Source: Planctomycetota bacterium (GTDB lineage: Bacteria; Planctomycetota; Phycisphaerae; UBA1845; PWPN01). From it: a stretch of 64,000 nucleotides of DNA. The notes beneath the pieces are model-generated. The model was not told the origin of the DNA, made no database searches, and worked only from the letters and a program-made list of their open reading frames with translations. Both the position numbers and the translations under genes were made by a program. Positions 1 through 9,214 of this stretch are shown here, in pieces. The DNA is taken from contig JAKPHF010000056.1 of assembly GCA_029550525.1 (NCBI GenBank), positions 62,001-126,000 of the forward strand, written 5' to 3'. Each line of letters opens with the position of its first letter. Within the stretch, counting starts at the first letter, position 1.

Positions 1-1337
1 CGCTGAGCCTGCAACAGGTTGGCCGGCAGACGCTCGCTGCGATAGCTGTCGTAATACGCCAGAGCCGACGAGAACGCCGGCGTGGGCACGCCCAGCTCGG
101 CCGCCGTGATCACCACCCGTCGCCAGTTGGCCTGCGTCCGCGTGATGATGTCCTTGAAGTACGGATCCAGCAGCAGGTTGGCCAGCTGCGGGTTGCGGTC
201 GTAGGCCTCCTTGATGCGATTGAGGAAATGAGCCCGAATGATGCAGCCGCCCCGCCAAATCATGGCGATTTCGCCGTAGTTGAGCGGCCACTTGTACTGT
301 TCGGCCGCCGCCCGCATGAGCTGGAAGCCCTGGGCATACGAGCAGACCTTCGACGCGTACAGAGCGTCGCGAATCGCGTTGATGAACTCCTTCTTGTCGC
401 CCTTGAACGTGGCGGTGGGACCGGTAAGTTCCTTGCTCGCGGCCACCCGCTCGGTCTTGATGGCCGAGATGGCCCGGGCGAACACCGCCTCCGCGATGGT
501 CGGCGCGGGCACGCCCAGATCCAGTGCCGACTGGCTCGTCCAGATGCCCGTGCCCTTCTGGCCGGCGCGATCGAGGATCACGTCCACCATGGGCTTGCCG
601 GTCTCGGGATCGGTCTTGGCGAAGATGTCGCGGGTGATCTCGATGAGGTAGCTGTTCAGGTCGCCGGAGTTCCACTCCTTGAAGACCTCGTGCAGTTCCT
701 TGGCCGACAGCCCGAGCACGCCCGACATGATGCTGTAGGCCTCGCAGATCAACTGCATGTCGCCGTACTCGATGCCGTTATGCACCATCTTCACGTAGTG
801 GCCCGCGCCGTCCGGCCCGATGTACGTGCAGCACGGCTCGCCGTCCACCTTGGCCGAGATGGCTTTGAAGATCGGGGCCACGTACTCGTAGGCCTCCTTC
901 TGGCCGCCCGGCATGATGCTCGGGCCCTTCAGGGCGCCTTCCTCACCACCCGACACGCCCGTGCCGATGAACATCAGGCCCTTGTCGGCCAGGTACTTGT
1001 TGCGACGGATGGTGTCGGGGAAGTGGCTGTTGCCGCCGTCGATGATCAGGTCGCCCTTGTCGAGCAGCGGGATGAGCTGGTCGATGAACTCGTCCACCGG
1101 CTTGCCGGCCTTGACCATGAGCATGATCTTGCGGGGCTTTTCCAGCAGGCTCACGAATTCCGGGAGCGTCTTGGCGGCCTGGAAATTTTTGCCCTTGGCC
1201 CGGCCGTTGATGAACGCCTCGGTCTTTTCCCACGTACGGTTGAACACCGCCATGGAGTAGCCCCGGCTCTCGATGTTCAGGGCGAGGTTTTCGCCCATGA
1301 CCGCCAACCCGATCAGACCAAACTGCTGCTTGCCCAT
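1..1337 (-). CDS. gnd: 6-phosphogluconate dehydrogenase, decarboxylating (3' end outside window)
   Basis: Catalyses NADP-dependent oxidative decarboxylation of 6-phosphogluconate to ribulose 5-phosphate in the cytosolic pentose phosphate pathway. About 445 codons are present and the C-terminus runs off the left edge; the family is usually 470-490 residues. The N-terminus [19 protein letters not shown] is a Rossmann dinucleotide fold. GGNSHFPDT (about 101-109), [17 protein letters not shown] (about 124-140), the catalytic lysine and asparagine in KMVHNGIEY (K183, N187) and the family signature [13 protein letters not shown] (about 264-276) are all intact. The ATG at 1337 gives the canonical N-terminus, although no strong Shine-Dalgarno precedes it. 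It is divergent from the MDR reductase. Identification is secure. Confidence 0.96.
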   Translation of the reverse strand, partial: MGKQQFGLIGLAVMGENLALNIESRGYSMAVFNRTWEKTEAFINGRAKGKNFQAAKTLPEFVSLLEKPRKIMLMVKAGKPVDEFIDQLIPLLDKGDLIIDGGNSHFPDTIRRNKYLADKGLMFIGTGVSGGEEGALKGPSIMPGGQKEAYEYVAPIFKAISAKVDGEPCCTYIGPDGAGHYVKMVHNGIEYGDMQLICEAYSIMSGVLGLSAKELHEVFKEWNSGDLNSYLIEITRDIFAKTDPETGKPMVDVILDRAGQKGTGIWTSQSALDLGVPAPTIAEAVFARAISAIKTERVAASKELTGPTATFKGDKKEFINAIRDALYASKVCSYAQGFQLMRAAAEQYKWPLNYGEIAMIWRGGCIIRAHFLNRIKEAYDRNPQLANLLLDPYFKDIITRTQANWRRVVITAAELGVPTPAFSSALAYYDSYRSERLPANLLQAQ

Positions 1338-1723
1338 GTTGTACCCCATCTGGATTACGACCCGTCCGCCGCGGACGTCCAACCAGCGAACCAGGGACGC
1401 TGAGCCCGCACGGGGTCCACCCGTACGAACGGACGCCCACCCGGGCGCACAGCGCCTCTCATCTGAGGACGCCCGACCGGCCCCGCGACAAAACCCCAGA
1501 TTGTACGGACGGACGCCCGCCCTGCAAGGGATCGGCAGTCTCGGGGCCCTTTCGCGTACACCTGGCAGCCACCGCAATCTGCGAACGCAGCGAAACACCG
1601 CCGTTGCTTCGGTGCGGCGAAACCACGCCGACCGTGAATCCTTCGCGGATGGGCGGAATTCACCACCTCTGGGAATGTTGCGAGCTTATATTCCATGAGG
1701 GACACCAAGGCGGAGGACCGGAC
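1338..1723. other. intergenic region between divergent genes
   Basis: These 386 bp separate gnd from the divergent MDR reductase and should carry both promoters. A TATATT hexamer sits at 1687-1692, but I find no convincing -35 partner. No repeat or RNA gene was recognised, and the open frames here lack coding character. Confidence 0.5.
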
Positions 1724-2746
1724 ATGGCCGCAACACAAGGACGCGAGATTCACCTGCGGGAGTACCCCATTGGCGTTCCCACCCCTCACCACTTCGAGAT
1801 CGTCACTGTACCGGTCCCCGATCCGGGGCCCGGCGAATGCCTCGTACGCAACGTCTGGATGTCGGTCGATCCTTACATGCGGGGCAGGATGCGGGCGGGC
1901 CCGAACTTTGTCCCGGGCTTCGACCTGGGCAAGCCACTGGAAGGCGCCTGCATCGGTCAGGTGATTGCATCCAACAACGGGCCGTTCGCCGTCGGCGATT
2001 ACTTACTGGCCGAAAAAGGGTGGCGCGAGTATTGGCTCACCTCCGGCGACGTGGGAACGAAGATCGATCCGAGCCTGGCGCCGGTCGAGGCCTATCTGGG
2101 GCCGCTGGGCATGCCCGGCATGACCGCATACGTGGGCCTGCTGCGCATCGGGCTCATTCAACCGGGCGAAACCGTGTACATCTCCGGGGCGGCCGGCGCG
2201 GTCGGAAGTGTGGCCTGCCAAATCGCCAAGCTCAAGGGATGTCGCGTCATCGCCAGTGCCGGTTCCGATGAGAAGGTTGCGTGGCTCAAGGAGGAGGCCG
2301 GCGTCGATCATGCTTTCAACTACCGCAAGGTGAGCAACCTCAACGACGAGCTTCGCACGTCGTGTCCGCAGGGCATCAACGTGTACTTCGACAACGTCGG
2401 CGGCGAGCAGTTGGACGCCGCTCTGCGCAACATGGCCATGTTTGGCCGCGTCGTCGCCTGCGGCATGATCAGCCTGTATAACGCCGAGTCGCCACCCCCC
2501 GGCCCCCCGTCGATCTTCCGCGTGGTGACCGCCCGCCTGCGCATCGAAGGATTCATCGTCTTCGATCACGAGGACATGCGGCCGGCCTTCCTGGCTGATA
2601 TGAGCAAGTGGCTGCGTGGCGGGCAGATCCGGTCGAAGCAGACCGTCTACGACGGCCTGGAAAACGCACCGAAAGCTTTCCTCGGCCTGTTCAAGGGTGA
2701 AAACTTCGGCAAGATGCTGGTCAGACTCGCCCCGGCTTCAGCCTGA
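1724..2746 (+). CDS. zinc-independent MDR-family NADP-dependent oxidoreductase
   Basis: A 340-residue medium-chain reductase of the leukotriene B4 12-hydroxydehydrogenase / curcumin reductase (CurA) group, which reduces alpha,beta-unsaturated carbonyls with NADPH. The N-terminal GroES-like part contains NVWMSVDPYMRGRM, typical of the group. The Rossmann part has SGAAGAVGSVACQIAKLKGC (about 151-170), followed by NVYFDNVGGEQLDAAL. Zinc-binding cysteines of the alcohol dehydrogenases are absent. The frame is open further upstream, but the ATG at 1724 has GGAGG at 1712-1716 with 7-nt spacing, so it is chosen. It is monocistronic and convergent with the next gene. The substrate cannot be read from sequence. 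Confidence 0.9.
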   Translation: MAATQGREIHLREYPIGVPTPHHFEIVTVPVPDPGPGECLVRNVWMSVDPYMRGRMRAGPNFVPGFDLGKPLEGACIGQVIASNNGPFAVGDYLLAEKGWREYWLTSGDVGTKIDPSLAPVEAYLGPLGMPGMTAYVGLLRIGLIQPGETVYISGAAGAVGSVACQIAKLKGCRVIASAGSDEKVAWLKEEAGVDHAFNYRKVSNLNDELRTSCPQGINVYFDNVGGEQLDAALRNMAMFGRVVACGMISLYNAESPPPGPPSIFRVVTARLRIEGFIVFDHEDMRPAFLADMSKWLRGGQIRSKQTVYDGLENAPKAFLGLFKGENFGKMLVRLAPASA

Positions 2747-2753
2747 CCGACAG

Positions 2754-2820
2754 CCCGCCCCCCGGCTCGGCCGGAGAAGTCCTCCTCCGGACCCTCCCGG
2801 ACCGAACCGATGGGGGCGGG
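2754..2820. terminator. possible bidirectional terminator between convergent genes
   Basis: CCCGCCCCC (2754-2762) is an exact inverted match of GGGGGCGGG (2812-2820), with a smaller CCGGAG/CTCCGG hairpin nested inside. It lies in the 90-bp gap between convergent genes. There is no U-run, so a terminator role is only inferred. Confidence 0.3.
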
Positions 2821-2836
2821 CGGCTTGCATGCTCTA

Positions 2837-3907
2837 CTATTGGAGCGGCTGGCCGTTCTTTTCCACCAGGTTGATCTGCACCGACGTGGTGAGGTTTTGT
2901 GTGATCTTGCCGACGCCTTCCCGCAGATGCTCCTCTGCCCGTGGATCCGGGGCCATGCTGACCTCCAGCGTGGTGCGCTGCGTCTCGCGCATCTGCAACA
3001 AATCGCCGGTGGCCGGATCCAGATAAGCGATGCCGTTGCCTCCGCTGGCGGTCATCGACAACTCCATGCGATCGAAAATGCCCTTGGGCATGCCCAGCTT
3101 GCTAGCGTCGGGCTTCTCGCCCGGCACGGTGGTCAGGCTCGTTTTCACGCGGATCTTCGCACAGCGGCGGCCGCGAAACTCCTCCATGCCCAGGAACTCA
3201 TACTCGCCCTTGCCCTGCGTCATCACGTTGAACGGTGGCATCTTGACCCGCCATTCGCGCGTCCATTTGTCACCCACCCGGGCCTTGCCGCCGTCGGGCA
3301 TCATCCGAGTGACCGACCGCATTTGCTCGGCCATGATGTCGTCGGCCAGGTAATCGCGGAATTGATCGAAGAACTGACCGAGCCCCGGCATCAGCTGGCT
3401 GCTGAACTCCTTCATGATGGACTCCATCCCCTCGCTGAGCCCTTCCAGCTTCAGCGGCTCGCCTTTGGGCGAGAACGTCACCGTGCAGCGAATCCGGGTC
3501 ATGGCCACGAACAGCCGCCAAACCAAATCGTGCACCGGCTGCGTGGCGGTCGGCGGGTTCTCCTGCCGTGTATCAATCTCGATGCTGAAGCCCCCCATGT
3601 TCATCTTCATCGCCACCGCGGGCAGCGTCATCTCGAACACGCTCGTGCCGTCCGGCTTGACCTCCGTGCATTTCAGCACGATGTCCTGCTCATACGTCTG
3701 CGAGAATTTCTGCGTGAGCATGGAGCCGAACATGTTCATCGAGCCGGTCGCCTTGGTGGTGATGGTGGTTCGCGTGGTGTCTCCCACATTCGGCGTGAAA
3801 CGGAACTCCACGACTTCGGCCGACGGTTCCGGCGAAGCGGCGTCCAGCTGAGCCCAGACCGGTCCGGCCAGCAGACAGGCAATCCATGCATATCGAAGCG
3901 TGTTCAT
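2837..3907 (-). CDS. secreted protein, DUF6263-like
   Basis: A 356-residue exported protein and last gene of the ECF-sigma operon. The N-terminus MNTLRYAWIACLLAGPVWAQ is a clear Sec signal peptide. The mature part is beta-rich, with repeated short segments such as VEFRFTPNVGDTTRTTITTK, DGTSVFEMTLPAVAMKM and GEYEFLGMEEFRGRRCAKI, resembling the DUF6263 family of unknown function. The ATG at 3907 is preferred over a TTG five codons upstream because GAGGGAG lies just ahead of it. It follows the TPR gene after 61 nt. Its role as an envelope protein controlled by the upstream sigma factor is inferred from position only. Confidence 0.75.
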   Translation of the reverse strand: MNTLRYAWIACLLAGPVWAQLDAASPEPSAEVVEFRFTPNVGDTTRTTITTKATGSMNMFGSMLTQKFSQTYEQDIVLKCTEVKPDGTSVFEMTLPAVAMKMNMGGFSIEIDTRQENPPTATQPVHDLVWRLFVAMTRIRCTVTFSPKGEPLKLEGLSEGMESIMKEFSSQLMPGLGQFFDQFRDYLADDIMAEQMRSVTRMMPDGGKARVGDKWTREWRVKMPPFNVMTQGKGEYEFLGMEEFRGRRCAKIRVKTSLTTVPGEKPDASKLGMPKGIFDRMELSMTASGGNGIAYLDPATGDLLQMRETQRTTLEVSMAPDPRAEEHLREGVGKITQNLTTSVQINLVEKNGQPLQ

Positions 3908-3968
3908 GATCGGCTCCCTCAAGTGCGCAACGGACTCGGCGGTCCGGGAAAAAGCCCGATTGCAATTG

Positions 3969-5033
3969 TCATTGGGCCGGGGTCTCGGCCGGCTCGGCCT
4001 GCATGGCTTCCAGCAAAATGGCGTTGATCCGCTCCTGGTGCCGCCGGATGATCAGGCTCTGCGTCTCATTCAGCCGGATCGGCCGATGGTTCGCGGTCGC
4101 CTTGACGTTACCTTGGTCATCCAACGTCACTTCCACGTGAACCGTCGATGATCCCGACCTGCCGGCCGTCCACTCCGCCCGGTAGCCCTCGATCTGCGGA
4201 GCGGACTCGTCGTTGGCCGCCGCGATCTCTTCAAGCGTCTTGATCGGCGTCCAGTGCCGTTCCAGGCGGTCCAGCAACGCCGACAGGTCCTCCTGGATTT
4301 CGGCGAGGATCTCGATCTGGTTCGTCACCAGCCGCCGCGTGGGATGGGCGAGATCCGGTTCGGTCGCCACTGCCGATCGAAACGCGGTCATCGCTTCCGA
4401 CAGCAACCCCATCGCCCGTTTCTGTAACGCCCGTCCCAACTGCAACTGCAGCGTGTACGCGCTCTCGGTCTCACTCGCCACTGCGGCGCGAAGCTCCGCG
4501 ATGAAGTTCTCGTCGGGCTCGCCCAGCAACTCGAGTTCTCGCAGCCGATGTTGGACCATCTTGACCAGTCCCGGATGGTTCTGCATCACGGCTTGATACG
4601 CCGCCCGAGCCTCGCTGAGCCGACCCATTCCGAACAGGCAATCCGCCAGGCTCATGGACGCGTATCCATCCTCGTCCAGGTCGCCGTAGTCGCGCAGAAG
4701 CGCCTCGAACGCGGCCAGGGCCTCGGGCAGTTTTCGCTCGTTGAACAGGTCGGTCGCTTCGATCGACTTCTCGACGAACGCCATCTCCCGGTCCAGCGAC
4801 TCCGAATCCGAATCAGCCGGCGCAGCCGTCGCCGCCTCCGTCCGCGCGACCTCGCCTTCCGAGGCGGCCCCGTCTTCCGCGGCGACGGCGTTGCGGCAAG
4901 CGAGGCCTGCCGGCACCATCGCCGGCATCACCACGCCACCGATGGCCGCGAACACCGCGGTTCGCGCGAGCAGCCCCGCCAAACGCGTGAGTACAACTGA
5001 AAGGTGAATCGCCTGATAGGGGTCACTCGACAT
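3969..5033 (-). CDS. membrane-anchored or exported TPR-like protein
   Basis: A 354-residue protein with an N-terminal hydrophobic segment (about residues 10-40) that is a signal anchor or long signal peptide. An acidic, alanine-rich linker follows, then TPR-like helices (FNERKLPEALAAFEALLRDY, YASMSLADCLFGMGRLSEAR, AYTLQLQLGRALQKRAMGLL). The C-terminal part is less repetitive and contains a short beta segment, STVHVEVTLDDQGNVKATAN. It starts only 3 nt after the anti-sigma stop, so the two are co-transcribed and probably translationally coupled. TPR proteins scaffold protein-protein contacts; a role in an envelope stress response with its neighbours is inference. Confidence 0.8.
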   Translation of the reverse strand: MSSDPYQAIHLSVVLTRLAGLLARTAVFAAIGGVVMPAMVPAGLACRNAVAAEDGAASEGEVARTEAATAAPADSDSESLDREMAFVEKSIEATDLFNERKLPEALAAFEALLRDYGDLDEDGYASMSLADCLFGMGRLSEARAAYQAVMQNHPGLVKMVQHRLRELELLGEPDENFIAELRAAVASETESAYTLQLQLGRALQKRAMGLLSEAMTAFRSAVATEPDLAHPTRRLVTNQIEILAEIQEDLSALLDRLERHWTPIKTLEEIAAANDESAPQIEGYRAEWTAGRSGSSTVHVEVTLDDQGNVKATANHRPIRLNETQSLIIRRHQERINAILLEAMQAEPAETPAQ

Positions 5034-5036
5034 GGC

Positions 5037-5690
5037 TTAAGCTCCCAGGTAACGGGGGGGCAACATCGGCAGCAACTGGAGATTTCGGGCGGGATCGGTC
5101 TCGGCAGGTTGCGTCGTCGAAACACCCGACGGCCGCTCGAAATACCGCACCGGCCGGCTTTCGGCGGGAGCGGGAACCATCATCTCGGGCACGACGCCGG
5201 AGGCGAGCATGACCGCCGGATTCACCGGCGCGGGCATGGCCGCCGCCTGAGCCATGCTGCTGAGCACCCACGGACTGACCATCACCGTGATCGTGGGCGC
5301 GGTACCCGTGCCCTCGGTCACGCCGGCTGCCGGTTGACGCCACCAGCCTGAGAACAGCCAGCCGGTCACGAAGAACAACACGCACGCGGCGATCGCACCG
5401 GCGTAATGCACCAGCCGGAACCGTCGAGCCCACGCCGCACTGGCCGCAACCCGCCGAGGCGAGTCCGCCCGTTCCGCCTGCCGCGTCTCCCACGCAACAA
5501 GAATGCGTTCGGCCAACCCTTCCGGAACAGCCACCGGCGCGGGGTTGGCGAGCAGTTCGATGAGCCCTCCCCATCGACGCCGACATGCCTCGCACGACGT
5601 TAAGTGAGCCTTGATCTGCTCGATCGACAACGCATTCAGTTGCCGGTCGAGATAAGGCTCCATCAATCTGTTCACATCGCCGCAGTCCAT
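5037..5690 (-). CDS. anti-sigma factor with zf-HC2 (ZAS) domain
   Basis: A 217-residue protein expected to hold the co-encoded ECF sigma factor at the membrane. The N-terminus carries the zinc anti-sigma motif: Cys3 plus HLTSCEACRRRW (HxxxCxxC, about residues 29-36). A single transmembrane helix (AGAIAACVLFFVTGWLFSGW, about 97-116) is followed by an Ala/Pro-rich periplasmic part without a recognised domain. The ATG at 5690 is chosen because the zinc motif begins there and GGAG precedes it; the gene overlaps the sigma stop by 19 nt, a classic sigma/anti-sigma coupling. A longer upstream frame exists but overlaps sigma coding sequence. Pairing with the sigma factor is strong by context. Confidence 0.9.
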   Translation of the reverse strand: MDCGDVNRLMEPYLDRQLNALSIEQIKAHLTSCEACRRRWGGLIELLANPAPVAVPEGLAERILVAWETRQAERADSPRRVAASAAWARRFRLVHYAGAIAACVLFFVTGWLFSGWWRQPAAGVTEGTGTAPTITVMVSPWVLSSMAQAAAMPAPVNPAVMLASGVVPEMMVPAPAESRPVRYFERPSGVSTTQPAETDPARNLQLLPMLPPRYLGA

Positions 5691-6289
5691 GCACCGTTCT
5701 CCGACACTGATTCGCCGGTCATGAGCTCCCGAAGCCGCTTGCGCCCGCGGTACAGGTACGTTCGCACCGTGTTCACGGGAACCTGCAGCACCTCGGCAAT
5801 TTCCGTATAGGGCATCTCGTGGAAGTGAAACAGCACGATCGCCGCTCGCTGCATATCGTCGATCTGCGCCAACCAGTGAGCCCACTCACTCGGGCCGGGT
5901 ACATCGTCGGCCTCACCACCGCCCCCCCGCTCATCGCACTCGACCAGCTTGAGCTGCAGCCGGCGCTCGCGGCCCCGCGAACGGATCCGGTTGATCGCCA
6001 GGTTGCTGGCGATCTTCAGAAGCCAGTTGCGGAACGAACGGCTGTCGTCGAACAGGTCCAGCCGCTCGAACGCCCGCAGGAACGTGTCCTGGCTGACGTC
6101 CTCGGCCTCCGCCGGCTGGCCCAGCACCCGCAGAGCTACCGAGTACACCGACCGCAAATGCCGGTTCACCAGCGTCGCGTAGGCCCCGCGGTCACCCTTG
6201 CGGGCGGCGTCCACCAGCTCCTGGTCGCTCGGGCCGGCGCCGGGTTCGCCCAGGTTGTGCTGTCCGTCCCTCACCGCAGTGCCTCGCAT
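5672..6289 (-). CDS. ECF RNA polymerase sigma factor
   Basis: A 205-residue sigma-70 family factor of the extracytoplasmic function type. Region 2 spans about residues 25-95 (FLRAFERLDLFDDSRSFRNW, LLKIASNLAINRIRSR) and region 4 about 130-190 (AAIVLFHFHEMPYTEIAEVL, VPVNTVRTYLYRGRKRLREL), a helix-turn-helix that reads the -35 element. First gene of an operon with the anti-sigma factor, a TPR protein and a secreted DUF6263-like protein. The start at 6289 has AGGTGA almost touching the ATG, so the exact start is uncertain by a few codons. The inducing signal cannot be inferred. Confidence 0.93.
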   Translation of the reverse strand: MRGTAVRDGQHNLGEPGAGPSDQELVDAARKGDRGAYATLVNRHLRSVYSVALRVLGQPAEAEDVSQDTFLRAFERLDLFDDSRSFRNWLLKIASNLAINRIRSRGRERRLQLKLVECDERGGGGEADDVPGPSEWAHWLAQIDDMQRAAIVLFHFHEMPYTEIAEVLQVPVNTVRTYLYRGRKRLRELMTGESVSENGAWTAAM

Positions 6290-6642
6290 TCACCTGCTGC
6301 CGGTACTACATCCGAGCGGCGTTAAAGTTTCAGGATACCCCGCCCAGCGCCTATCCGAGCCGGAGTCCCCCGACCGACGCGTGTCCCATGCCGCCTCCGG
6401 TTAGCAGCGATCACGTCCCTCCGGCGGCAGGCAGCTTGTCCGCTCATCCGTGCTTGGCGCCCTGCCTGGGGCGAAAAAGCCCCCACGGGAGCCAGCGGCT
6501 CCCTCCTTGCCGAAGCGACGGCGGTTCGCCCAACGCCGATGCGTCTTGTGGACCAGCGATACAGATGCTCACCCCATCCAACGTCTAACCGGTCTTACAG
6601 GGACCCATCCTCGGAGTTCGCCCGATCGTGGTATAGCAAATC
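6290..6642. other. intergenic region upstream of ECF operon
   Basis: 353 bp between the divergent ECF operon and the pseudopilin remnant. On the minus strand a GAAACTTTAACG stretch lies near 6320-6331 and could be part of an ECF-type promoter, but no -10 element is convincing. From about 6600 onward the sequence is visibly more AT-rich than the surroundings. Confidence 0.4.
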
Positions 6643-7449
6643 GTGTCGATATGTCCAAACATCCCAAATTTTTCTGAGGTTCCCTATTGCTTTCCGGCAC
6701 ACCGCGCGTTAAAAAGCGACAAGCAAATCTGTAAATGCTTCGTTTCTGTTCAGTTCGTTAGCAAGACCGTGGTCTGTCTGAACCATGTCCGCCAGCTCGC
6801 GCTGGCCAACTATTACTACAGCAGCGACCACCGCGGCCTGCTGCCCCACTACGATCGCTGGCTTTGGACCGGCGTCGCCAGCGAGGCCGTCATCGGTGGC
6901 ACGCTCTGGGGCATGCGTGCTCCTAGCCAAGCCGACGCCCGCCCCCGCAAGAACTACGCCAAAAACGAAGAAATCTACAAATGCCCGGCGGATGCCGGCC
7001 TTCGCAAGACGTTGCCCGGCGTCTCCGAGCCCATCCTGCCCCCAGTCTTCAGCTACACACGCAACGTCTACGTGATGGATGTGATGCGCGACTCCAAGAA
7101 GTGGGGTGGCGAGACCGGGATCGGTGGGGCCACGACGTACGACTACCTGCCGTTTGAGAAACCGCCGGTCCCCGCCAGGACCCCGCTGTTCTTCGAGGAA
7201 TACGAGCACTCGCCCATGAACGACGGCTTTGTGCTCAATAACGAGTACGACTTCCTCACCGAGCGGCACAATCGAGTCAGCGCTCCCGCGATAGGCAACC
7301 CGGGCCAGACGGTCGGCAAGGCCTCGGTCCCCTACCACGACCTGCACGCCTCGACCATCATCACCAAACAGTTCAATCGCTCCAGCAGCACCAGCGATTA
7401 CCGGCACTTTTTCCTGGCGCCAGGCCTTCCGAACATCTACAAGAAATAG
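6643..7449 (+). pseudogene. 5'-truncated DUF1559-like pseudopilin remnant
   Basis: The frame encodes 268 residues. From about residue 43 on it resembles the globular part of planctomycetal type II secretion-like pseudopilins: VVCLNHVRQLALANYYYSSD corresponds to the usual C-x-NL-R-QL-...-Y motif that follows the pilin helix, and a conserved cysteine pair and an HDLHAS-type end are present. The first 42 residues (MSICPNIPNFSEVPYCF...) look random, lie in AT-richer DNA, and contain no GFTLIELL prepilin signal or hydrophobic helix; none is found in other frames upstream. I infer loss of the 5' end. It could still be a soluble descendant. Confidence 0.55.
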
Positions 7450-7562
7450 GGGAATTCATGCGATGGAACCACCAACTTGACTCCCCACCCCTCAACACCC
7501 AGTGACGAACACAGCGCGCCTCCCCCCGAGGCTGTTAATCAAGCAAGTGGAAAGGAAGGGAC

Positions 7563-8765
7563 ATGATGAAGAGATCGTTGATAGCTGGTACGGCCGTCGT
7601 GGTTCTGTGTGCGTCCGGTCTCGCTTGGGCCGCGGGCGATTCCGCCCCCGTGCTGGTCTGGTCGCAGCAGGCACCCGGATGGGGTCAACCCGGCGCCTCT
7701 GCCAACGTGTACTATGGCGGCGGCGTCTTCAACGGCCAATTCTACACCGCCGAACTCAACTGGGGCCCCCAAGTTTACGGGCCGACTCAGACCGGTGATC
7801 CGCCGACCGCCATGGTTCGTGATTTCAGGACCGCCACCGAGGCCAGCGCCTATAACGGCGCGAGAACCAGCGTTCTGATCGGTGACTACATCTTCTTCAA
7901 TCGGCAGGACAAGTCGGTCGGTATGGTTCATTTGAACCGGCTGAACAGCGACTGGACCAATCTGGTCGCGTTTCCCGAGGACAACATGAACAACGACGTC
8001 GCCCCGGAAGGGATGACGACGGACGGCACGTTCTTGTTCACCACCCAGAGCACCGTCAAGAACGTCATCCGCAAGTACGCCATCGACAACCAGCCTGACT
8101 CGTTCACCTTGACCAAGACGCTGGAAATTACCGTCGCCGGCGCGAACACGTTCCGAGCCATCAGCCACTACAACGGCTTCTTGTACGTAGTGGATAACCT
8201 GGGCTCCAAAGGCATCTACGAAATCAACGCCTCCACCGGCGAGTACAGGCAACTGGGCACCCATGTCGGAGAAACCGGCTATCAGGCCGTCCGTTACGGT
8301 AACCGGCTCTTTGTCATCGACGGGCGGGAAAGCGGAGCGACACAAAACCTGACCATCTACACCATCTCGGGAGGAACACTGGCGACCAGCAAGTCCTACA
8401 ACCTGACCGAGTCCAACCCGCTCATTCTCGGCTTGTGGGGCATCGGCGTGATTGGCAACGGAAACAACGTGGCCGGCTTCTGGGTCACCTCGTCCAACGC
8501 CTTCGTCTCGTTCTTCTCCTACAAGACCTGCAACGAACCGTTTGCCGACAGCAACGGCGATGGAGTTGTGGATATGAACGACTTTGCCGCATTCCAGGCC
8601 TGTTACCTTGTGGACGGCATGGCCCTCGAACAGGTACAGTCCTACTTCTGCAAGTGTTTCGATGTGGACGACAATGGAAAGGTCGATCTGGCCGATCTCC
8701 GCGCGTTTGAAGCCTGTGCGAGCGGGCCGGCGATCCCGTGGACCAGTTCCACGGAATGTCCGTAG
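7563..8765 (+). CDS. secreted beta-propeller-like protein with dockerin-like C-terminus
   Basis: A 400-residue exported protein. MMKRSLIAGTAVVVLCASGL leads into AWA, a Sec signal peptide. The middle (about 30-320) is a run of short beta segments reporting-type repeats (SVLIGDYIFFNRQDKSVGMV, GFLYVVDNLGSKGIYEINAS, GNRLFVIDGRESGATQNLTI) suggestive of a propeller. The C-terminus has two EF-hand/dockerin-like calcium loops, DSNGDGVVDMNDFAAFQACY and DVDDNGKVDLADLRAFEACA, separated by paired cysteines. AAGGAAGGG precedes the start. Followed after 20 nt by a small zinc-ribbon membrane gene. Such Ca-binding ends are common on planctomycetal secreted proteins; the function is unknown. Confidence 0.8.
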   Translation: MMKRSLIAGTAVVVLCASGLAWAAGDSAPVLVWSQQAPGWGQPGASANVYYGGGVFNGQFYTAELNWGPQVYGPTQTGDPPTAMVRDFRTATEASAYNGARTSVLIGDYIFFNRQDKSVGMVHLNRLNSDWTNLVAFPEDNMNNDVAPEGMTTDGTFLFTTQSTVKNVIRKYAIDNQPDSFTLTKTLEITVAGANTFRAISHYNGFLYVVDNLGSKGIYEINASTGEYRQLGTHVGETGYQAVRYGNRLFVIDGRESGATQNLTIYTISGGTLATSKSYNLTESNPLILGLWGIGVIGNGNNVAGFWVTSSNAFVSFFSYKTCNEPFADSNGDGVVDMNDFAAFQACYLVDGMALEQVQSYFCKCFDVDDNGKVDLADLRAFEACASGPAIPWTSSTECP

Positions 8766-8785
8766 CCTGTTGGGGCATGAACCAT

Positions 8786-9130
8786 ATGAGCGAATCCAAA
8801 CGGACGATAGCCCTGGTGGCCGTGAGCGTGATTCTTCTCGGCGTCGCGGCGTGGCTCGCCTTCGGGCGTGCCCAAACCCAGGCCGGCGAGGGCCGTCTGG
8901 ACATTCCCCTCATCTGTGCCGCCTGCGGCGATGGCCTGACCGTCGACTACGACGGCTTGATGCAATTCGTCGCAGGCGCCATTGAAAAAGGGCTCGCCAA
9001 CCCGGGGGCGGGACGTCAGCCCATCGGCTATTGTCCGAAGTGCGGCAAGCCGAAGCTGTATCGCGCCGAAGAAGACCCGAAGACCGGCAAACCCGTCTTG
9101 CCGGATTTCGCTCGCAAGTCCGGCGTCTGA
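8786..9130 (+). CDS. small membrane-anchored zinc-ribbon protein
   Basis: A 114-residue protein with one N-terminal transmembrane helix (TIALVAVSVILLGVAAWLAF) and two CxxC pairs, LICAACGDGL and GYCPKCGKPKLY, that can form a zinc ribbon about 45 residues apart. The rest is hydrophilic. Two in-frame ATGs are possible (8777 and 8786); the second has a GGGG stretch at a better distance. It lies 20 nt after the dockerin-like gene and is probably co-transcribed. No family assignment can be made. Confidence 0.7.
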   Translation: MSESKRTIALVAVSVILLGVAAWLAFGRAQTQAGEGRLDIPLICAACGDGLTVDYDGLMQFVAGAIEKGLANPGAGRQPIGYCPKCGKPKLYRAEEDPKTGKPVLPDFARKSGV

Positions 9131-9181
9131 GTTGCCAACCAGATCTGTGAAGCCCGTGAACCTGCAGCTCCGGCTAAGGGA

Positions 9182-9203
9182 CGTGCTTGTGGCACGCTTT
9201 CTT
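9182..9203 (+). terminator. weak rho-independent terminator candidate
   Basis: CGTGC-TTGTG-GCACG hairpin (5-bp stem) followed by CTTTCTT, 50 nt after the zinc-ribbon gene and just before the convergent GTPase stop. The stem is short, so this is tentative. Confidence 0.35.
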
Positions 9204-9214
9204 CCCAGGCGTCG

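Noticed and set aside
228..1403. 391-codon open frame on the plus strand
   Set aside because: It is antisense to gnd, whose residues and family motifs are unmistakable; the open frame arises from high GC.
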